This document shows, piece after piece, positions 53,508-64,000 of a stretch of 64,000 nucleotides of DNA. Position numbers and translations under genes: made by a program. Every line of letters begins with the position of its first letter. Within the stretch, counting starts at the first letter, position 1. The DNA comes from Marvania coccoides (Eukaryota; Chlorophyta; Trebouxiophyceae; Chlorellales; Chlorellaceae), in NCBI GenBank assembly GCA_963854735.1, contig OY978100.1:744001-808000 (forward strand), given 5' to 3'. Below the pieces are notes generated by a model that saw only the letters and a list, made by a program, of their open reading frames with translations, was not told where the DNA came from and did not search any database.

Positions 53508-54502
53508 ATGGTGTTGACGCGGCTGATCGACAGCATCTCTGGCAAAATGGCCTTCTTCCCTCCCACGCCGCCCTCCTACACGCTACGACCTCACCCCAGC
53601 AGCAACGACGCCTTGTGCATAACGCCTTCTCAACCAGGCCTCCCCGGAGTCCCTCGGGCCCAGGTCCTTCAGCTCCCCGTAGGAAAAAAGTCTGACAAAA
53701 TCGTCGCCGTGCTCATCCCCGCCCCCAACGTGCCAGCCTCGTTCTCCTCCGCCGCAAACAACCTCCCCCGCCCCATCTTGCTACACTCCCACGGCAACGC
53801 AGTGGACTTGGGCGAGATGCTGCCCTTCTACGACTCCTTGTCCAGGCTACTAAAGTGTGACGTCATCGCTTACGATTACCGAGGCTACGGCCGCTCTACC
53901 GGCGCCCCTGCAGCTTCCTCCACGCTGGAGGACATCTCCGCCGTGCTTGCATGCGTTCTGCAGACGTTTGGGCGGCGCCCAGAGGATGTCGTGCTCTACG
54001 GGCAATCGGTGGGTACTGGCCCGACTTCGTGGCTGGCTGCTGCCAACCCAAAGCTGGCTGGGGTGGTGCTGCACGCCCCGTTTCTGTCGGGGCTGCGGGT
54101 CATTCGCCCCACGCTGAAGCGGTGGCCTGCCTGGGCCGACATCTTTCCTAATTTTAAGCACGTGCCGAAGATCTCTTGCAGAACATTGATTCTGCATGGG
54201 ACAGAGGACGAGGTGATCGACGTGGCGCATGGCAAGGAGCTGTACAGCATGGTCGCCAACCCATCAGGTACAGTCATTTTATGATTTTTGTGGATTTTAG
54301 GAGCCATTCTTTATGTGAAGGAATTGTCTTACGGGTGCTAAAACCCAAACGCTTGCCTGCAGAGCCGCTGTGGGCAGAGGGACGCGGCCATCAGGACGTG
54401 GAAATGCACCCCAGCTTCATTCCCACGCTGCGAAGGTTCCTGAAGGAGTGCTTTGGCGACTCCTACGCCCGCAATTTCCCGCCTGGGGCTGGGGCATTGT
54501 GA
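53508..54502 (+). CDS. ABHD17-type alpha/beta hydrolase (likely protein depalmitoylase)
   Basis: Exons 53508-54267 and 54363-54502 (phase 1) give 299 residues. The family pattern is complete: ISGKMAFFPPTPPSY near the start, the oxyanion loop LLHSHGNAVDLGEMLPFYD, YDYRGYGRSTG, the nucleophile elbow VLYGQSVGTGP with Ser167, the acid in LILHGTEDEVIDVAHG, and the catalytic histidine in GRGHQDVEMHPSF. ABHD17 enzymes remove palmitate from membrane-bound proteins. Animal members carry an N-terminal cysteine cluster for membrane anchoring; none is present here. Length agrees with the family. Confidence 0.93.
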
Positions 54503-54947
54503 GGGTGAAAACGCCCGTCCTGGGCTGCACTGCCATATATTGCAGTCCCCTCTCTGGCTCAATGACTGGTGCTACACTCCGGCGGAAGATACGATTTGAA
54601 ACTTAACAGCGACGATTGACAATGACAGTCCTTGCGAATGCTGGTGCTTGGCGCTTGGGGGGAAAACAAGAGCCCTTTTTATAAACCCCCTTCTTTTATT
54701 CATTTTGTTTGAATGCATAGATATCATGGTACTTTTTGAATGAAAGCAACGTGCATGCGTACAGCTTATTGAATTCGGGTTTTTTTTTTTAACCCAATCT
54801 TTTTCTGTTTTATTCATTTTCTCTTACTCTCTATTGCAATGCGTATTAATATTTATTTATTGCAAAAATATTACAATAAAATGACATAAAGCAAGAATAG
54901 AAGTAAAAGAGGTTGTGCCAGCGACGGGACGGAACATTTTCAAAGCG
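54503..54947. other. Intergenic spacer upstream of the REV7 gene
   Basis: AT-rich 445-bp spacer between two + strand genes, with T- and A-runs at about 54779-54790 and 54845-54905. Nothing else is recognised. Confidence 0.35.
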
Positions 54948-55688
54948 ATGCCTGCTGCAGTAGACGAGGCCCTGGCGGTAGACATCTTCCTCGAGTTCCT
55001 CGAGGCCTTCTTCCACCAGGTGCTCTTTCTGCGGGAGCTCTACTCGCCGGCGCTGTTTGACCGGCAGCGGCTCTACGGCGTGGCAGTCAGAAAGGCGCGG
55101 CACCCACAGCTGAGCGAGTACGTCAAAGACGTGGTCGGTCACCTTAAAGTGAGCTTCCATTGTCGAAATTTTGTATTCACCCTTGGACAAGATATTCTTA
55201 TTATAATATTCAACGGGCGTTTATTTTTATTAGTATTACCATTCTCTTCCCTATCTGTACAGACGCCATTGCTGAAAAACACGCTGGTCAAAGTGGCGCT
55301 AGTGGTCAAATCCCCCTCAGGGCAGCCTTTGGAGCGCTTTGTGGTAGAGCCAACGATGCTAAAGCGCCCGCCAGCAGCTGCCGCCACCGCCTCCGCCCAC
55401 CCTGACATTTTGGAAATTGAGGCTCAGCTACGCGCCGCGCTGCTGAAACTGCAGTACTCGGACGCGCTGCTGCCGCCGCGGCCCCCTGTCGGGTGCAGCT
55501 TCGAGGTCGTGGCATACTGCGCCGGCAGAGGCAACTTGGCGGTGGATGCCTGGGCGCAGGAACAGCCTCCTTTGGAGGACGCAGGGGTGGAGCTGGGGGA
55601 AGGAACCGCAGAGCTCGTGCCCATTAAATCCTGCAGCGTCGAGGGGGCCTTCCGGCTGCAGACGTTCTACGAAGGGCCTCGTTTTTAG
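54948..55688 (+). CDS. REV7: REV7/MAD2L2-type HORMA-domain protein
   Basis: Exons 54948-55148 and 55263-55688 (phase 0) give 208 residues, the usual size. The HORMA fold is clear: DIFLEFLEAFFHQVLFLREL, YSPALFDRQRLYGVAVRKAR, HPQLSEYVKDVVGHLKTPLL and KNTLVKVALVVKSPSGQPLE. It matches REV7 better than MAD2, notably in the L-R-E-x-Y-P/S start and the H-P-x-L-x-x-Y-x-x-D segment. REV7 is the structural subunit of translesion polymerase zeta and of shieldin-like complexes. The frame is open upstream of this ATG without another ATG. A Ser/Pro-rich block and GCSFEVVAYCAGRGNLAVDA form the seatbelt region. Confidence 0.9.
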   Translation: MPAAVDEALAVDIFLEFLEAFFHQVLFLRELYSPALFDRQRLYGVAVRKARHPQLSEYVKDVVGHLKVSFHCRNFVFTLGQDILIIIFNGRLFLLVLPFSSLSVQTPLLKNTLVKVALVVKSPSGQPLERFVVEPTMLKRPPAAAATASAHPDILEIEAQLRAALLKLQYSDALLPPRPPVGCSFEVVAYCAGRGNLAVDAWAQEQPPLEDAGVELGEGTAELVPIKSCSVEGAFRLQTFYEGPRF

Positions 55689-56279
55689 TTGAGTTTTTTT
55701 TTTTTTTTTTGTGGGTTTACGATAATTAGCCACTTAACAGAGCTCCAGCGACGTGACTAGCATGTTATTGGGTATGAAAGCGTTGCTGGAGAAGGGGGGA
55801 AAAGAAAGTCTGCCAACAAAAAGAAAGTCATGTAAGGAGGAAACGGCTTATTGATAAAAAGAAGGGTGCTGCAAAGAAAGATTAATTCCGAAGGGAAGTG
55901 CAAAGAGTTATACCTAAAACAAACAAACGTTCTTGTTTCAAACTGCAATACGAATGAATCGTATCTGGGACAGACACTCTCTCATTTGGGGTCTGTGAAG
56001 AAAGAAGGGGAGGAAAAAGAAAAATGAAGCTTGCAGCAAAAAACAAAGGGAAATACTATAAAAAAGGGGGTTCAGAAAAAACACCGTTTGCACTCTAGCC
56101 CAAAACAAACAACTTGAAAGCTGTAGCATAAACGTTTTTATGTAGAATAAAGGACGGCGACGGTGAAGATTTTGGAAGAATTAGGGAGGTTAGGGAGAGG
56201 GATAAAAACGATAAAGGGCTGTGTATTGTATTCATCGTAGTCTCTGCGCTCTTCCTATGGGGCATGCACAATGCCGCTT
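55689..56279. other. Gene-free convergent 3' region
   Basis: A/G-rich 591-bp spacer between convergent stops, with a T17-like run directly after the REV7 stop. No feature is supported. Confidence 0.4.
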
Positions 56280-57032
56280 TTAGAACAGCAGCAAGCACAT
56301 GATCACGAACGAACCCAGCATGAGCAGCAGCCGCGACAGGAATGCCTGGTGCTGCTGCTCGGGGGTCAGTGGCTCAGCATAACCCCCCTGCCCCGGCTGG
56401 CTCTGCAGCCCAAACAGCGTGGGAATGATGCCCAGTCCCTGTTGCCCAGATCCCACCGCCGCCGCCTGCAGCAGCGGGTTGCGCATCACGGGGGCGGGGC
56501 GCTGCCCCGCCGGCCGAGCCGGCACCTCCACTTCTGTGCCGTCTTTCGTTTTGGTGCGCGGGTCTTCGTTGCCGCCGCGCCCGTACACGGGGATCACTTT
56601 GTCCCGGTCCACGCCCGCTTTGCACACGGGGCAGGTGCGGCAGTGGCCCTGCACCTGCAGCCATCGGTAGAGGCACGGCCAGCAGTAAAGGTGGCCGCAC
56701 AGCGTCACCACAGGCTCGGAAGCAAGCTGCGCGACAAAAGAGAAACACTTTTGGTGTTGGGCGAAGGCAAGGTGGGGAAATTGTGAAAAAATCGAGCAGA
56801 TGCAGCGACGGCAGCACAAAAGTGGGTTTTGTGGGCATAGGGGGAAATGATTGTGGTGCTTGGGGTGGAAACTCACGTCGTAGCAGATATTGCAGCTAAA
56901 CAGCACTTGATCTTCTGTATCGTCCACCGGCAAGCCCTTTGCCAGCACCGCTTTGGGGTCGTCGTCCACAGCAAAGCTTTTTGTCACGTCCGGAGTCGGC
57001 TCCATGGGTGCGGTGGGGGGTGGGACCTCCAT
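56280..57032 (-). CDS. RMA1/RNF5-type membrane-anchored RING E3 ubiquitin ligase
   Basis: Exons 57032-56877 and 56726-56280 (phase 0) give 200 residues. The RING finger is split by the intron: FSCNICYD in the first exon, LASEPVVTLCGHLYCWPCLY and RTCPVCKAGVDRDKVIPVYG in the second. This C3HC4 pattern with the trailing V-I-P-V/I-Y-G is the mark of RMA1/RNF5/RNF185 ligases. The C-terminus is a single membrane span (LLLMLGSFVIMCLLLF). The family works in ER quality control and misfolded membrane-protein degradation. Acidic and Pro-rich sequence precedes the RING. Length matches plant homologues. Confidence 0.95.
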   Translation of the reverse strand: MEVPPPTAPMEPTPDVTKSFAVDDDPKAVLAKGLPVDDTEDQVLFSCNICYDVSFHPKHHNHFPLCPQNPLLCCRRCICSIFSQFPHLAFAQHQKCFSFVAQLASEPVVTLCGHLYCWPCLYRWLQVQGHCRTCPVCKAGVDRDKVIPVYGRGGNEDPRTKTKDGTEVEVPARPAGQRPAPVMRNPLLQAAAVGSGQQGLGIIPTLFGLQSQPGQGGYAEPLTPEQQHQAFLSRLLLMLGSFVIMCLLLF

Positions 57033-57587
57033 TTGATACTCCCTCTATATACACAAACTGAAGTAAAGGGCATAAGGAGGGAGGAGGGGCGTGTTCACTT
57101 GAAGAATTAATCGAGTGAATTATGGGCCAAAATTGCGGTTGTTTTCACATATTGTGAGATTTTCTGTTGGAGAAGTGCGCGGCAAGCCTAGAAAACAAGA
57201 GCCCACGCCTTCTCGCTCCCGCTGCAGCGAAACACATGAATTTACCTGCAAGCGTCCTTCGAAATTTCCACCAGCCGCAGCAAAGCCCCAATTCCCTCTG
57301 CGCCTTTGCCGCACTAGTGGCAGAATTTCAATTAGGGAGCGCACACGTGCTCTCCTGCCGGACTGACAGCAAACCGCTGCAGAGGTTAAATTGAAAGAGT
57401 TGCCGGCTCCGGCCTCCACAAGCGGAGATGCGAAATGCAAAATATGGTATATACAAATTTATATACTTTGATTTCCGACGGGATTACCAAGTGAACCCAC
57501 CATTTTCTCAAAAGACCGCGGGGGGGGGGGGAAACTAAGTTTTTATTGTAAACTAATGACATTGAAATTTAGTTCGTCTTGAAAATA
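57033..57587. promoter_or_regulatory. Divergent intergenic region between RMA1-like and SirB genes
   Basis: A 555-bp spacer with a moderately GC-rich patch (57170-57420) and a run of about 12 G at 57519-57530. No ORF is supported. Confidence 0.4.
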
Positions 57588-58282
57588 ATGACCATCCAAC
57601 CGCGGTGCAACCCGCAGCTAGGCCGCACAGCGTTGGTTTCTCCCAACTTACATCTTCGGACACCATCGATTTTCTTGTACAAGCCAGTGCCAGCGACAGC
57701 CGTGGCGCGATCCTTATCATCAGGTGGAGCACGCCTGCCTGCACCCCCTCCAGCTCGCGTCTCACCACCCCCAGCTGCGGCTGTGTCCTCCAATTCGGCC
57801 GCTACCGCCTCAAACTCAGATAGCAGCAGCCTTGGCGTGGTCATCGTGGACCACGGATCGCGAAAGAAAGCCTCCAACGACATGCTCTTCGACTTTGTAG
57901 ATCTGTTCAAGTGGGTGTTTCATTCTTCCATTCTATATTTCATCAACAAATATGCCGCCAACAACCGCCAACCACTTGGATTTTCGTGATCACCTGCAGG
58001 CAGGTCACGGGCCGGTCCAACGTGGAGGCGGCGCACATGGAGATCGCAGAGCCCACCATCGCTCAAGCGGTGGCAGCATGCGCCGCCAGGGGGGCCCGCC
58101 GTGTCGTCATTGCCCCGTACTTCCTCTCGAAAGGCCGCCACATCCAGCAAGACATCCCAGCGCTGGTGCAGGAGGCCCAGGCGGCGCACCCAGGGGTGGA
58201 GTGCGTGGTGGCAGACCCCATTGGAGTGGATCCCCTCATGGCTCAGCTCATCGAAGCAAGAGTAGCAGCAATAGAACAATGA
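57588..58282 (+). CDS. SIRB: Sirohydrochlorin ferrochelatase (SirB/CbiX-type), plastid
   Basis: Exons 57588-57910 and 58000-58282 (phase 2) give 201 residues. About 75 N-terminal residues rich in Ser, Ala, Pro and Arg form a chloroplast transit peptide (MTIQPRCNPQLGRTALVSPN). The short single-domain CbiX fold begins LGVVIVDHGSRKKASNDML, which carries the metal-binding histidine. It continues with VEAAHMEIAEPTIAQAVAAC, RRVVIAPYFLSKGRHIQQDI (second histidine region) and DPIGVDPLMAQLIEARV. The enzyme inserts iron into sirohydrochlorin, the last step of siroheme synthesis for nitrite and sulfite reductases. Length and domain count match plant SIRB. Confidence 0.95.
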
Positions 58283-58546
58283 TAAGTATTTGAGTTACAC
58301 TCTTTCCCCCTAAAACCTTTTATCACGTACTCCTTCTGACTTTCCTCCCTCCTTTGAGGCAAATTAACTTATTTGATATTTTTACGTCGGTAATTATTTC
58401 ATAATACAATTTGAACCAGTATTGCCTGTCTGCGCTCTTGTACGCTCTTATATTCATTTTCAAGCATCATGCTCGGTAAAAAAACTGAATTTGTTGTCAA
58501 TAATGAGTGAAGGTCAGTCAATTCAGTCAGAAATTAAAATAAAACG

Positions 58547-64000
<5,454 letters not shown>

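Overview
This is nuclear DNA from a eukaryote, almost certainly a photosynthetic one and most likely a green alga (inference). Coding exons are very GC-rich and favour G or C at third codon positions. Introns and intergenic stretches are AT-rich, and about 56 spliceosomal introns of mostly 60-200 bp can be placed. Signs of a plastid-bearing member of the green lineage are a SAC9-type phosphatase with an internal WW domain, an oil-body-associated protein (OBAP/DUF1264), a plastid-type sirohydrochlorin ferrochelatase, a transit-peptide-bearing NAD(P)/FAD oxidoreductase and a secreted SPPPP wall glycoprotein like those of chlorophytes. No ribosome binding sites, operons, tRNA, rRNA or CRISPR arrays were seen.

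Layout. 0-14.7 kb: VASt/DysF membrane protein (-), SLC35F transporter (+), AAAP amino-acid transporter (-), SAC9-like phosphatase (-), TEX2/Nvj2-like PH-SMP lipid transfer protein (+), OBAP (-). 15-27.7 kb: an unrecognised protein (-), a 966-residue alpha-solenoid protein (+), plastid oxidoreductase (-), Mpv17 (-), LIN1/CD2BP2-like spliceosomal protein (+). 28-37.5 kb: two small head-to-head ORFs, the hydroxyproline-rich glycoprotein (-), diacylglycerol kinase (+). 37.8-47.2 kb: sulfotransferase (-), NRF-type acyltransferase (+), RCL1 (-), serine hydroxymethyltransferase (+), MCM10 (-). 47.2-49.3 kb: a gene desert with a decayed ankyrin gene. 49.3-64 kb: GH20 hexosaminidase (+), secreted cyclophilin (-), ABHD17 (+), REV7 (+), RMA1-type RING ligase (-), SirB (+), and FANCM (-), which runs off the right edge.

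The genes do not form one pathway. Several share themes: membrane contact and phosphoinositide/diacylglycerol metabolism (VASt, SAC9, SMP, DGK), and replication and repair (MCM10, REV7, FANCM). Many neighbours are divergent pairs with 200-500 bp between start codons, suggesting shared promoters.

The least conventional signals are: a short dispersed repeat with a perfect hairpin and a compensatory stem change (four copies, two inside introns); an unusually high share of GC-AG introns; a FANCM helicase ending in a PHD finger; a diacylglycerol kinase whose second C1 domain is split by a poly-serine insertion; and an identical 210-bp tandem duplication in the wall glycoprotein. All gene models were built by hand from splice signals and frame continuity, without database searches.
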